This document shows, in pieces, positions 16,361 through 25,113 of a stretch of DNA of 62,923 nt. This DNA comes from Pseudomonas palleroniana (GTDB lineage Bacteria; Pseudomonadota; Gammaproteobacteria; Pseudomonadales; Pseudomonadaceae): contig NZ_PYWX01000025.1 of the NCBI RefSeq assembly GCF_003031675.1, forward strand, positions 44,712-107,634, written 5' to 3'. The position numbers and the translations under genes were made by a program. The notes beneath the pieces are model-generated. The model was not told the origin of the DNA, did not search any database, and was given only the letters and a program-made list of their open reading frames with translations. Positions within the stretch are counted from its first letter, which is position 1. Every line of letters starts with the position of its first letter.

Positions 16361-17272
16361 ATGAGCTCGCGCGAAAACACCGGCATGGCCCTCGGCCTGC
16401 TGGGTGTCATCATCTTCAGCCTGACCCTGCCCTTCACCCGCATCGTGGTGCAGGAAATCCACCCGTTGCTCAACGGCCTGGGTCGCGCCTTGTTCGCGGC
16501 GGTGCCGGCGGCCGCGCTGTTGTTGTGGCGCCGCGAACGCTGGCCGACCTGGCGCCAAGTGCGTGGGTTGTGCCTGGTCATGGCCGGCGTGATCCTGGGT
16601 TTCCCGGTACTGTCGGCCTGGGCCATGCAAACCTTGCCGGCGTCCCATGGCGCGTTGGTCAACGGCCTGCAACCGCTGTGCGTGGCGTTGTACGCAGCGT
16701 GGCTGTCCCATGAGCGGCCGTCGAAAGCTTTCTGGGCCTGTGCGGCGCTGGGCAGTGGGTTGGTGCTGGGTTACGCCTTGATCACCGGCGCCGGCAGTAT
16801 TCAGGCGGGCGACCTGCTGATGCTCGGCGCGATCGCCGTGGGCGGCCTGGGTTATGCCGAAGGCGGCCGACTGGCCAAGGAGATGGGCGGCTGGCAGGTG
16901 ATCTGCTGGGCACTGGTGCTGTCTACGCCCGTGTTGATCGGCCCGGTGTGGTACCTGGCGGCGCAACATCAAGGAACAATCTCGCTGCGCACCTGGTGGG
17001 CGTTCGGCTACGTGTCGCTGTTTTCGCAGTTCCTGGGGTTCTTTGCCTGGTACGCCGGGCTGGCCATGGGTGGCATTGCCCGGGTCAGCCAGATTCAACT
17101 GCTGCAGATCTTCTTCACCATCGCCTTTTCGGCGTTGTTCTTTGGCGAACATATCGAGCCGGTGACCTGGCTGTTTGCCTGCGGGGTGATCGCGACCGTG
17201 ATGCTGGGGCGCAAGACCGCGGTGCAGCCTGCACCAGTTCCCAAGCCCCCTCCCACACCGGACTGCGTTTAG
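16361..17272 (+). CDS. EamA/DMT-superfamily permease
   Basis: A 303-residue permease with ten predicted TM helices in two EamA repeats (first from MALGLLGVIIFSLTLPFTRI, second from AGDLLMLGAIAVGGLGYAEG). DMT proteins export amino acids, metabolites or drugs; the substrate is unknown. The start at 16361 (MSSRENTG) is chosen because the longer frame runs through the preceding hairpin. The last eleven residues (VPKPPPTPDCV) are encoded by a fragment of a REP sequence, and the stop overlaps the stop of the convergent methyltransferase gene by 4 bp (TTAG). Confidence 0.8.
   Translation: MSSRENTGMALGLLGVIIFSLTLPFTRIVVQEIHPLLNGLGRALFAAVPAAALLLWRRERWPTWRQVRGLCLVMAGVILGFPVLSAWAMQTLPASHGALVNGLQPLCVALYAAWLSHERPSKAFWACAALGSGLVLGYALITGAGSIQAGDLLMLGAIAVGGLGYAEGGRLAKEMGGWQVICWALVLSTPVLIGPVWYLAAQHQGTISLRTWWAFGYVSLFSQFLGFFAWYAGLAMGGIARVSQIQLLQIFFTIAFSALFFGEHIEPVTWLFACGVIATVMLGRKTAVQPAPVPKPPPTPDCV
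17238..17264. repeat. Truncated REP arm inside the DMT permease 3' end
   Basis: The right-arm REP sequence AAGCCCCCTCCCACACCGGA is read in frame as the C-terminal tail of the permease. No opposite arm is seen nearby. Confidence 0.7.
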
Positions 17273-18486
17273 ACCAGGTACCCATCTGCGCGCAGCAGGG
17301 TTTCCAGGCAGTGCTCGGTGATGTGGTAGAACGCCTTCAGCTCTTGAATTTTCTCCAGCAACTGGGCGTTGTCCAACGGTTCGGCGCGTTTGACCGCGAG
17401 GATCATCTTGTTCTTGTTGGTGTGTTCCAGGGAGATGAACTCGAACACCTTCGTCTCGTAGCCACAGGCTTCAAGCAACAGTGCACGCAGGCTGTCGGTG
17501 ACCATTTCCGCCTGTTGGCCAAGGTGCAGGCCGTATTGCAGCATCGGCTTCAATAGCACCGGGCTCTGGATCTGCAGGCGAATCTGTTTGTGGCAGCACG
17601 GCGAGCACATGATGATCGACGCGCCGGAGCGGATGCCGGTGTGGATCGCGTAGTCGGTGGCGATATCGCAGGCATGCAGGGCGATCATCACGTCCAGCTC
17701 GCTGGGCGCCACGCTGCGCACATCGCCGCATTTGAACACCAGCCCCGGGTGCTCCAGGCGTGCGGCGGCGTTGTTGCACAGGGTGACCATGTCTTCACGC
17801 AGCTCAACGCCCGTCACCTCACCCTCGGCCTTGAGGGTGTTGCGCAGGTAGTCGTGGATGGCGAAGGTCAGGTAGCCCTTGCCCGAGCCGAAATCGGCGA
17901 CGCGCACCGGCTGGTCGAGCTTGAGCGGTGACGAGGTCAACGCATGGCTGAAGACTTCGATGAATTTGTTGATCTGCTTCCACTTGCGCGACATCGATGG
18001 GATCAGCGCCTGTTTGGCGTCGGTCACCCCCAGGTCGGCAAGGAACGGCCGGCTCAGGTCGAGGAAACGATTTTTCTCGCGGTTATGCTCGGCGGAAGGT
18101 GCCTCCCGCAGTTGTTGTGGCTTGCTTTTGAACAGCGAGCTTTTGTTCTTCTTGCTGTATTCCAACTGGGCTTCATCAGTCAGCGACAGCAAGTGCGCGT
18201 TCTTGAACGAGGCCGGCAGCAGCTCGGCAATCGCCTTGACGCCTTCGGCCAGGGGCAAATTCTTGGTGATGTCGCGCGTCTTGTAGCGGTAGACGAAAGA
18301 CAGGCAAGGCTGCTCCTTGACCGCCACCTGCTTGATGATCAGCCGTTGCAGCTCGGCCTCCGTGCCCACGTACTTGGCCAGCACCAGTTTGATAAACGCG
18401 TTCTGCGCGAGGCTGGCGTTCAACAGTTCGATGAACTGGGCATGATGATCCGGCGCAGGGCTGGCGGGTTGAGCGGTGACGGACAT
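17269..18486 (-). CDS. Class I SAM-dependent methyltransferase (METTL25-like domain)
   Basis: A 405-residue protein. A roughly 170-residue N-terminal region of unknown role is followed by a Rossmann methyltransferase core starting at VADFGSGKGYLTFAIHDYL (motif I) with GVELREDMV (motif II), and an ALHACDIATDYAI ... MCSPCCHKQIRLQI stretch. The CPCCHKQ-type motif is seen in the Methyltransf_32/METTL25 group, whose bacterial substrates are not established. The ATG at 18486 is preferred to a TTG two codons upstream. Confidence 0.7.
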   Translation of the reverse strand: MSVTAQPASPAPDHHAQFIELLNASLAQNAFIKLVLAKYVGTEAELQRLIIKQVAVKEQPCLSFVYRYKTRDITKNLPLAEGVKAIAELLPASFKNAHLLSLTDEAQLEYSKKNKSSLFKSKPQQLREAPSAEHNREKNRFLDLSRPFLADLGVTDAKQALIPSMSRKWKQINKFIEVFSHALTSSPLKLDQPVRVADFGSGKGYLTFAIHDYLRNTLKAEGEVTGVELREDMVTLCNNAAARLEHPGLVFKCGDVRSVAPSELDVMIALHACDIATDYAIHTGIRSGASIIMCSPCCHKQIRLQIQSPVLLKPMLQYGLHLGQQAEMVTDSLRALLLEACGYETKVFEFISLEHTNKNKMILAVKRAEPLDNAQLLEKIQELKAFYHITEHCLETLLRADGYLV

Positions 18487-18573
18487 GAACAAAAACGCCT
18501 CAGGCTGGGAATGCCGGGCATTTTAGGGGGGATAGCCCTTCAGGGCACGGAGTTATTTGACCAGTGGTACGCC

Positions 18574-19191
18574 TTACTCCAGCACCACCAATCGATTGGG
18601 CAGTTCGTTACGCGTCTGCGTCACCGGCACATGGACCTTCAACAACTCGCCACAGGCCTCGATGCACGCGATAAACCCCGCCAATGTCTGCCCCTGCTTC
18701 ACCTGCTGGGTAAACGCCTTGACGATCCCATCCCAACTGCTGTTATCCAGGTGCCTGGAAATACCCTCATCCACCAGGATCTCCACATACCGCTCCGCCT
18801 CGCTGACAAAGATCAGCACCCCAGTGCTGCCCAGCGTGTGGTGCAGGTTCTGCTCCAGAAACTGCCGCCGTGCCAGGTTGGAGGCGCGCCAGTGGCGCAC
18901 CGAACGCGGGATCAACCGGGTGGTGACCTTGGGCAGGCGGAACACCAGGCACAACACGATGAAGGTCACCCATTGCGCCAGCAACAAGGTGTACATGGTC
19001 AGATAACCCGACAGGTAATGCACCACGCCGGGCACCACTAACGCGATCAGGCTGGCCCACAACAGCGGGATGTAGGCGTAGTCATCGGCGCGGGCGGCCA
19101 GTACGGTCACCAGTTCCGCGTCGGTGTCTTTTTCCACGCGGGCAATCGCTTGCGCGACTTGGCGCTGCTCGTGCTCAGTCAGTAATGCCAT
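18574..19191 (-). CDS. TPM-domain membrane protein (second of a pair)
   Basis: A 205-residue protein with a TPM (YgcG/Psb32-type) domain. The N-terminus MALLTEHEQRQVAQAIARVEKDTDAELVTVLAARADDY gives the characteristic phosphatase-like fold start, two TM helices lie at about residues 38-80, and VLIFVSEAERYVEILVDEGI follows. The function of the family is unclear. It is third in a lemA-TPM-TPM operon. The start at 19191 is chosen because a longer frame would run back through the glycine-rich end of the upstream gene. Confidence 0.75.
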   Translation of the reverse strand: MALLTEHEQRQVAQAIARVEKDTDAELVTVLAARADDYAYIPLLWASLIALVVPGVVHYLSGYLTMYTLLLAQWVTFIVLCLVFRLPKVTTRLIPRSVRHWRASNLARRQFLEQNLHHTLGSTGVLIFVSEAERYVEILVDEGISRHLDNSSWDGIVKAFTQQVKQGQTLAGFIACIEACGELLKVHVPVTQTRNELPNRLVVLE

Positions 19192-19219
19192 GGTTGTGCT
19201 TGCTCTCTCATTATTATCA

Positions 19220-19957
19220 TCACCAGCCGCCTGACGCCCCGCCGCCACCGAAGCCACCACCACCGCCCCGGAAACCACCGCCGCCTCCCCCGCCGCCACC
19301 GCCACCACGGCCGCTGTTGCTGAGAATGGCCAGCAGGATCGCCCCCACCGGCAGCCCCATGCGATTGCACAGCCACAACACGCCGATCAGCAGAATAAAC
19401 AGGCCGATGGAAAAACCGGGATTATCCTTGGCAAAGTTGGCATCCGCCACATGGGCCGGCACGGCCAGCGGCTCGCCACCCACCACCTGCAACATCGCCG
19501 CCACGCCGTCGCTGATGCCTTTGCTGTAGTTACCGGCCTTGAAAGCCGGCGCGATCACCTGGTTGATGATGACCCACGACTGCGCATCCGTCAGCACGCC
19601 CTCCAGGCCGTAACCGACTTCGATACGCAATTTGCGCTCATCGCGGGCGACGATCAACAGCGCGCCGTTGTCCTTGCCCTTCTGGCCAATGCCCCACTGG
19701 CGGCCCAATTGATAACCGAAGTCTTCAATGGGCACACCTTGCAAGTCAGGCACGGTGACCACCACGATCTGGTCACCCGTGGTTTGCTCCAGCGCCTGCA
19801 ATTGCTGAGTCAGTTGCTGGCGCGTGGCCGGGTCGATCATCTGGGCGTCGTCCACCACCCGCCCGGTCAGCGCCGGGAAGGTCAGCGCCGCCTGGGCCGC
19901 ACCGACACAGGCCAACCAGCACAGCGCCAGGCCTATCCTTAATAAACGCATCGACAC
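19220..19957 (-). CDS. YgcG-like TPM-domain protein with glycine-rich tail
   Basis: A 245-residue protein. A signal peptide (cleaved near VGAAQA) is followed by a TPM domain at about residues 28-150 (GRVVDDAQMIDPATRQQLTQQLQ, GDQIVVVTVPDLQG, IEDFGYQLGRQWGIGQ), a TM helix at about residues 183-210, and a C-terminus almost wholly of glycine with phenylalanine (about 215-245). This architecture is typical of YgcG proteins encoded with LemA. The glycine-rich end is low complexity rather than a defect. Confidence 0.8.
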   Translation of the reverse strand: MSMRLLRIGLALCWLACVGAAQAALTFPALTGRVVDDAQMIDPATRQQLTQQLQALEQTTGDQIVVVTVPDLQGVPIEDFGYQLGRQWGIGQKGKDNGALLIVARDERKLRIEVGYGLEGVLTDAQSWVIINQVIAPAFKAGNYSKGISDGVAAMLQVVGGEPLAVPAHVADANFAKDNPGFSIGLFILLIGVLWLCNRMGLPVGAILLAILSNSGRGGGGGGGGGGGFRGGGGGFGGGGASGGW

Positions 19958-19969
19958 CTCAGGGAAGCC

Positions 19970-20581
19970 TTATTTGAACTTCACTTGGGGCGCTTTATCG
20001 GCATCGGCACTGGTGGCTTCGAACGTCGCGCGGATCGGCAGATCGCTGTACATGATGCTGTGCCACAGGCGGCCCGGGAAGGTGCGGATCTCGGTGTTAT
20101 ACGCCTGTACCGCCTGGATAAAGTCACGCCGGGCCACGGCGATACGGTTCTCGGTACCTTCAAGCTGGGATTGCAGGGCCAGGAAGTTCTGGTTGGCCTT
20201 CAGGTCCGGGTAACGCTCGGACACCACCATCAAGCGGCTGAGGGCACCGCTCAAGCCGTCCTGGGCTTGCTGGAACTGCTTGAGTTTTTCCGGGTTATCG
20301 AGGGTGCTGGCATCCACCTGGATCGAAGTGGCCTTGGCCCGCGCTTCGATCACAGCGGTCAGGGTGTCCTGCTCATGGGCCGCGTAACCCTTGACCACCT
20401 CCACCAGGTTGGGGATCAGGTCGGCGCGCCGTTGGTACTGGTTCTGCACCTGGCCCCAGGCGGCCTTGGCCTGTTCATCCAATGTGGGAATGGTGTTGAT
20501 GCCGCAACCGCTGAGCACTGTGCTGAGCAAAAACAAAGCGGCGGCCTTGAAGCCCCAGCGGTAGGTGTGTGCTGCTTGCAT
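19970..20581 (-). CDS. lemA: LemA-family lipoprotein
   Basis: A 203-residue protein with a lipobox at LSTVLSGC (lipidation cysteine about residue 26), then the LemA core: WGQVQNQYQRRADLIPNLVEVVKGYAAHEQ, ARAKATSIQ, LMVVSERYPDLKANQNF, and ENRIAVARRDFIQAVQAYNTEIRTFP. It is mostly helical. The molecular role of LemA is not settled. It leads the operon with the two TPM proteins. This lemA is unrelated to the gacS sensor gene once given the same name in P. syringae. Confidence 0.85.
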   Translation of the reverse strand: MQAAHTYRWGFKAAALFLLSTVLSGCGINTIPTLDEQAKAAWGQVQNQYQRRADLIPNLVEVVKGYAAHEQDTLTAVIEARAKATSIQVDASTLDNPEKLKQFQQAQDGLSGALSRLMVVSERYPDLKANQNFLALQSQLEGTENRIAVARRDFIQAVQAYNTEIRTFPGRLWHSIMYSDLPIRATFEATSADADKAPQVKFK

Positions 20582-20823
20582 GGTGTTTCTCCTGGTGCAA
20601 CGAGATGAATTTGACGGCTGGCCCTATCGCTCACACGCTTGAGGCATAATCCGCGACCACGACTGGATTGCGTCGAGTCAATCAGCTAAAAGATGCCCAG
20701 CGCAAATAAGAGTTCAGAAGTGTGGTGCATTTTCAGCAATAACACTCGAACAACAACATAGGTTCCCCACATTTTGGCAGAACGGCGTATTTACGCCGCG
20801 CAGTGTGCCGAAAAAGGATATTC

Positions 20824-23115
20824 ATGAAAAAGCTGTGTTTGCTCGGCCTTGTTGCCACTCTGGCCACTCACCCCGTATGGGCAGAAACAAAGCCTGCTGC
20901 GCTTAAAGACAAGGACGCCTTCGTCAGCGACCTGCTCAAGCAGATGACCCTGGATGAAAAGATCGGCCAATTGCGCCTGATCAGCATCGGCCCGGAAATG
21001 CCCCGTGAGCTGATCCGCAAGGAAATCGCCGCGGGCCGCATCGGCGGCACGTTCAACTCCATCACCCGCCCGGAAAACCGTCCGATGCAGGACGCGGCCA
21101 TGCGCAGCCGGTTGAAGATCCCGATGTTCTTCGCCTATGACGTGATCCACGGCCACCGGACCATTTTCCCGATCAGCCTGGCCCTCGCCTCCAGCTGGGA
21201 CATGGACGCCATCGGTCGCTCCGGGCGCATCGCCGCCCAGGAAGCCGCCGCCGACAGCCTCGACATCACCTTTGCGCCGATGGTCGACATCTCCCGCGAC
21301 CCCCGCTGGGGCCGTACGTCCGAAGGTTTCGGCGAAGACACCTATCTGGTCTCGCGCATTGCCGAAGTGATGGTCAAGGCATTCCAGGGTGCCAGCCCCG
21401 CCAACGCCGACAGCCTCATGGCCAGCGTCAAGCACTTCGCCCTGTATGGCGCGGTGGAAGGCGGCCGCGACTACAACGTCGTCGACATGAGCCCGGTCAA
21501 GATGTACCAGGACTACCTGCCGCCCTACCATGCGGCGATCAAGGCCGGTTCCGGCGGCGTGATGGTGGCGCTCAACTCCATCAACGGCGTGCCCGCCACC
21601 GCCAACACCTGGCTGATGAACGACCTGCTGCGCAAGGACTGGGGCTTCAAGGGCCTGGCCGTCAGCGACCACGGCGCGATCGTCGAGCTGATCAAGCACG
21701 GCGTGGCCAAGGACGGGCGTGAAGCCGCCAAGCTGGCGATCAAGGCCGGTATCGACATGAGCATGAACGACTCGCTGTACGGCAAGGAACTGCCGGGGTT
21801 GCTCAAGTCCGGCGAAATCCAGCAGAGCGACATCGACAACGCCGTGCGTGAAGTGCTCGGCGCCAAGTACGACATGGGCCTGTTCAAAGACCCGTACCTG
21901 CGCATCGGCAAGGCCGAGGACGATCCGGCCGACACCTACGCCGACAGCCGCCTGCACCGCAGCGACGCCCGCGACATTGCGCGCCGCAGCCTGGTGCTGC
22001 TGAAAAACCAGCATGACACCCTGCCGCTGAAAAAATCCGCGACCATCGCCCTGGTTGGCCCGCTGGCCAAGGCACCGATCGACATGATGGGCAGTTGGGC
22101 CGCGGCCGGTAAGCCGGAACAATCGGTGACCCTACTCGACGGCATGAACGCGGTGATCGGCGAAAAAGGCAAGATCATCTACGCCCGTGGCGCCAACATC
22201 ACCAACGACAAGGCGGTGGTCGACTACCTCAACTTCCTCAATTTCGATGCACCGGAAGTGGTGGATGACACCCGCCCAGCCCAGGTGATGATCGACGAGG
22301 CCGTGAAAGCCGCCAAGGACGCCGACGTGGTCGTGGCGGCCGTGGGTGAATCGCGGGGCATGTCCCACGAGTCCTCCAGCCGCACCGACCTGAACATCCC
22401 GCAAAGCCAGCGCGATTTGATCAAGGCGCTCAAAGCCACCGGCAAACCCCTGGTGCTGGTGCTGATGAACGGCCGCCCACTGTCGATTCTCGATGAGAAC
22501 CAGCAGGCCGATGCGATCCTGGAAACCTGGTTCGCCGGCACCGAAGGCGGCAACGCTATCGCTGACGTGCTGTTCGGTGACTACAACCCATCGGGCAAGC
22601 TGCCGATCACCTTCCCTCGTTCGGTGGGCCAGATTCCGACCTACTACAACCACCTGACCATTGGTCGGCCATTCACCCCAGGCAAACCGGGCAACTACAC
22701 CTCGCAATACTTCGATGACACCACCGGGCCGCTGTTCCCGTTCGGCTACGGCCTGAGCTACACCACGTTCAGCCTGTCGGACATGGCATTGTCGTCCACG
22801 ACCCTGAACAAGACCGGCAAGCTCGACGCCAGCGTCACGCTGAAAAACACTGGCAAGGTGGATGGCGAAACCGTGGTGCAGCTGTATATCCAGGATGTGG
22901 CCGGTTCGATGATCCGTCCGATCAAGGAGTTGAAGAACTTCCAGAAAGTCATGCTCAAGGCGGGTGAAGAACGCACCTTGCACTTCACCATCAGCGAGGA
23001 CGACTTGAAGTTCTACAACAGCCAGCTCAAATACGCAGCGGAACCGGGTGAATTCAACGTGCAGATCGGGCTCGACTCCCAGGATGTGCAACAGCAGACG
23101 TTCGAACTGCTCTAA
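20824..23115 (+). CDS. bglX: Periplasmic beta-glucosidase BglX (GH3)
   Basis: A 763-residue glycoside hydrolase family 3 enzyme. The signal peptide ends near HPVWAET. The GH3 N-terminal barrel contains MVDISRDPRWGRTSEGFGEDTYL and the nucleophile aspartate in GLAVSDHGAIVELI (about residues 277-290). The C-terminal sandwich has LVGPLAKAPIDMMGSW and GESRGMSHESSSRTDLNIP, and a fibronectin III-like domain (SVTLKNTGKVDGETVVQLYI) closes the protein. It releases glucose from beta-glucosides in the periplasm. The start at 20824 gives a proper signal peptide; an upstream in-frame start adds seven charged residues. It is a single gene followed by a REPIN. Confidence 0.9.
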   Translation: MKKLCLLGLVATLATHPVWAETKPAALKDKDAFVSDLLKQMTLDEKIGQLRLISIGPEMPRELIRKEIAAGRIGGTFNSITRPENRPMQDAAMRSRLKIPMFFAYDVIHGHRTIFPISLALASSWDMDAIGRSGRIAAQEAAADSLDITFAPMVDISRDPRWGRTSEGFGEDTYLVSRIAEVMVKAFQGASPANADSLMASVKHFALYGAVEGGRDYNVVDMSPVKMYQDYLPPYHAAIKAGSGGVMVALNSINGVPATANTWLMNDLLRKDWGFKGLAVSDHGAIVELIKHGVAKDGREAAKLAIKAGIDMSMNDSLYGKELPGLLKSGEIQQSDIDNAVREVLGAKYDMGLFKDPYLRIGKAEDDPADTYADSRLHRSDARDIARRSLVLLKNQHDTLPLKKSATIALVGPLAKAPIDMMGSWAAAGKPEQSVTLLDGMNAVIGEKGKIIYARGANITNDKAVVDYLNFLNFDAPEVVDDTRPAQVMIDEAVKAAKDADVVVAAVGESRGMSHESSSRTDLNIPQSQRDLIKALKATGKPLVLVLMNGRPLSILDENQQADAILETWFAGTEGGNAIADVLFGDYNPSGKLPITFPRSVGQIPTYYNHLTIGRPFTPGKPGNYTSQYFDDTTGPLFPFGYGLSYTTFSLSDMALSSTTLNKTGKLDASVTLKNTGKVDGETVVQLYIQDVAGSMIRPIKELKNFQKVMLKAGEERTLHFTISEDDLKFYNSQLKYAAEPGEFNVQIGLDSQDVQQQTFELL

Positions 23116-23241
23116 AAATGTGGGAGGGGCGGTGCGACGATTCGACTTGCTCCCGATAGCGGTGGATCAGTCAATATTTTCAGAGGCTGACACCCTGCAA
23201 TCGGGAGCAAGCCGAATCCTCGCACCGCCCCTCCCATATTT
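23116..23241. repeat. Variant REPIN with matching insertions in both arms
   Basis: An inverted pair with the usual ends (TGGGAGGGG ... CTTGCTCCCGAT). In each arm one G of the normal REP is replaced by about 16 nt of the form CGGTGCGA-C/G-GATTCG-A/G (left 23130-23145, right 23212-23227). The two insertions match at 14 of 16 positions after reverse-complementing. It lies between bglX and the convergent clsB. Confidence 0.8.
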
Positions 23242-23257
23242 GATTTCATTGACCTGG

Positions 23258-24415
23258 TTAGCCGCGTCTATCCAGCAAGTTCACCACCAACCGATCAATC
23301 CACCCCCACACCCGCTGTTTCACCCGTCGCCACAACGGCCGAGCCTTCCAGGCCTCCAGGCTCACCGCCTGGCTCTGTGCAAAGTCACGCTCGAAACTGC
23401 CCGCCACCGCCTGCGTCAATGCCGGGTCCAGCGCTTCGAGGTTGGCTTCCAGGTTGAAGCGCAGATTCCAGTGATCGAAATTGCACGAGCCCACACTTAC
23501 CCAGTCATCCACCAGCACCATTTTCAGATGCAGGAAGCACGGCTGGTATTCGAAGATCTGCACCCCCGAGCGCAGCAAGCGCGGGTAATAGCGGTGCCCG
23601 GCGTAACGCACGGACGGGTGATCGGTGCGCGGGCCGGTGAGCAACAAGCGCACATCCACACCCCGCGCCGCCGCTCGACGCAGGGCACGACGCACGCCCC
23701 AGGTCGGCAAAAAGTACGGAGTGGCCAGCCAGATGCGTTGCTGACTGCGGTTCAGTGAACGCAGCAGTGATTGCAAGATATCGCGGTGCTGACGGGCATC
23801 GGCATACGCCACCCGGCCAAGGCCCGGGCCCGTCGCCGGCACCTTGGGCAAGCGCGGCAAACCGAAATGGCGGGAGGCTTTCCACTCGCGACGCGCCGCA
23901 TTGGCCTGCCATTGGCGGTCGAACAATGCCTGCCAGTCCTGCACCAGTGGACCGCTGATTTGCACCATCACCTCATGCCAATCGGCGGTGTCGTTGCCCG
24001 GCGTCCAGAACTCATCCGTGGCCCCGGTGCCGCCCACAAACGCGTTGTGCCGGTCGATCAACAGGAGCTTTCGATGATCGCGGTACAGGTTGCCCATCCA
24101 GCGGCGCCAGTTGAGGCGATTGTAAAACCGCAGCTCGACACCGGCGTCGATCAAGCGCTTACGCAGCCCGAGGGTAAATGCCAGGCTGCCGTAATCATCG
24201 AACAGACAACGCACCTGCACGCCACGTTCGGCGGCCACGACCAGCGCCTGCACCATGGCTTCGGCACAAGCCCCGGCTTCCACCAGATAGAGTTCAAGGT
24301 CCACCTGCTGCTCGGCCCGGGCAATGCCCACCAGCATCTGCGGGAAAAAACTCGGCCCGTCGATCAGCAACTCGAAACGGTTGGCGCTGCGCCAGGGGAA
24401 CACTGCGCCGCCCAT
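23258..24415 (-). CDS. clsB: Cardiolipin synthase ClsB-type (phospholipase D family)
   Basis: A 385-residue phospholipase-D-superfamily enzyme with two catalytic HKD motifs: HRKLLLIDRHNAFVGG (about residues 113-128) and HLKMVLVDDWVSVGSCNFD (about 297-315). ClsB-type enzymes join phospholipids to make cardiolipin at the inner membrane. There is no N-terminal TM pair as in ClsA, which supports ClsB. The YceI gene ends one base before its start codon, so they are probably cotranscribed. Confidence 0.85.
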   Translation of the reverse strand: MGGAVFPWRSANRFELLIDGPSFFPQMLVGIARAEQQVDLELYLVEAGACAEAMVQALVVAAERGVQVRCLFDDYGSLAFTLGLRKRLIDAGVELRFYNRLNWRRWMGNLYRDHRKLLLIDRHNAFVGGTGATDEFWTPGNDTADWHEVMVQISGPLVQDWQALFDRQWQANAARREWKASRHFGLPRLPKVPATGPGLGRVAYADARQHRDILQSLLRSLNRSQQRIWLATPYFLPTWGVRRALRRAAARGVDVRLLLTGPRTDHPSVRYAGHRYYPRLLRSGVQIFEYQPCFLHLKMVLVDDWVSVGSCNFDHWNLRFNLEANLEALDPALTQAVAGSFERDFAQSQAVSLEAWKARPLWRRVKQRVWGWIDRLVVNLLDRRG

Positions 24416-24416
24416 G

Positions 24417-25001
24417 TCAGCGCGCCGAAAAGATCAGTACCGCACCCACCGGCACCGACAGGCTGATCGACGTTAGCCCGGCGGCCTTACGCAAGGCCGC
24501 CACACCCGGCATCAGCTCGAAATCCTCGGCGTGCACCACCACAGGTTGCAGGGTCACGACCTGGAATCGGCGATCATCCAGGCGCGTGGCGAGCAGCTCG
24601 GCACTGTAAGTCTGGGTCTTGCCATGCAGCGTGACCGACAGCGGCAGACGCAACTCCAACTGTGCGCCCGGCGCCAGATCGTTGATCGGTTGCAGGTTGA
24701 TCTGCGCGTTGATCCGGGCTTCAGGGAAAGTCTTGATTTCAAACAGGTCATTGCGCATGCGCTCATCGCGCAGGGGGATGCCACTGTTGATCGACTCCAG
24801 CTCCACCTCCAACTGCGCCGCGCCGTTGCCATCCACCTTGCCATGCAACACCAGGAAGCGATGCACTTCAGCGATTTCAGTGTTTTTGGTGGTCACGAAC
24901 GACAGGCGCGAGGACTCGTTATCCAGGTACCAATCGGCATGGGCAGGTGTGGCGGTGGCGGTGGCGGCCAGGAGGGCGAAGGCCAAGGGTTTGATTGACA
25001 T
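24417..25001 (-). CDS. YceI-family periplasmic lipocalin-like protein
   Basis: A 194-residue protein. A signal peptide (ATPAHADWYLDN) is followed by the YceI barrel, which usually binds isoprenoid-like lipids: SRLSFVTTKNTEIAEVHRF, LNSGIPLRDERMRNDLF-like segment (here INSGIPLRDERMRNDLFEIKTFPEARI) and LPLSVTLHGKTQTYSAELLATR. Its biological role is unknown. The start at 25001 is chosen for the signal peptide. It is the first gene of a pair with clsB, which may hint at a lipid or membrane connection. Confidence 0.8.
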   Translation of the reverse strand: MSIKPLAFALLAATATATPAHADWYLDNESSRLSFVTTKNTEIAEVHRFLVLHGKVDGNGAAQLEVELESINSGIPLRDERMRNDLFEIKTFPEARINAQINLQPINDLAPGAQLELRLPLSVTLHGKTQTYSAELLATRLDDRRFQVVTLQPVVVHAEDFELMPGVAALRKAAGLTSISLSVPVGAVLIFSAR

Positions 25002-25113
25002 TAACGACTCGCGGGGGAAAACCTGAGCGAACCTTAAGCGCAATGTCATGAACGGTGCAAATCCATTGTGGGGGGAGGCGCGCCAGGCCAACGCCAGGTC
25101 CTACGTCAACCAA

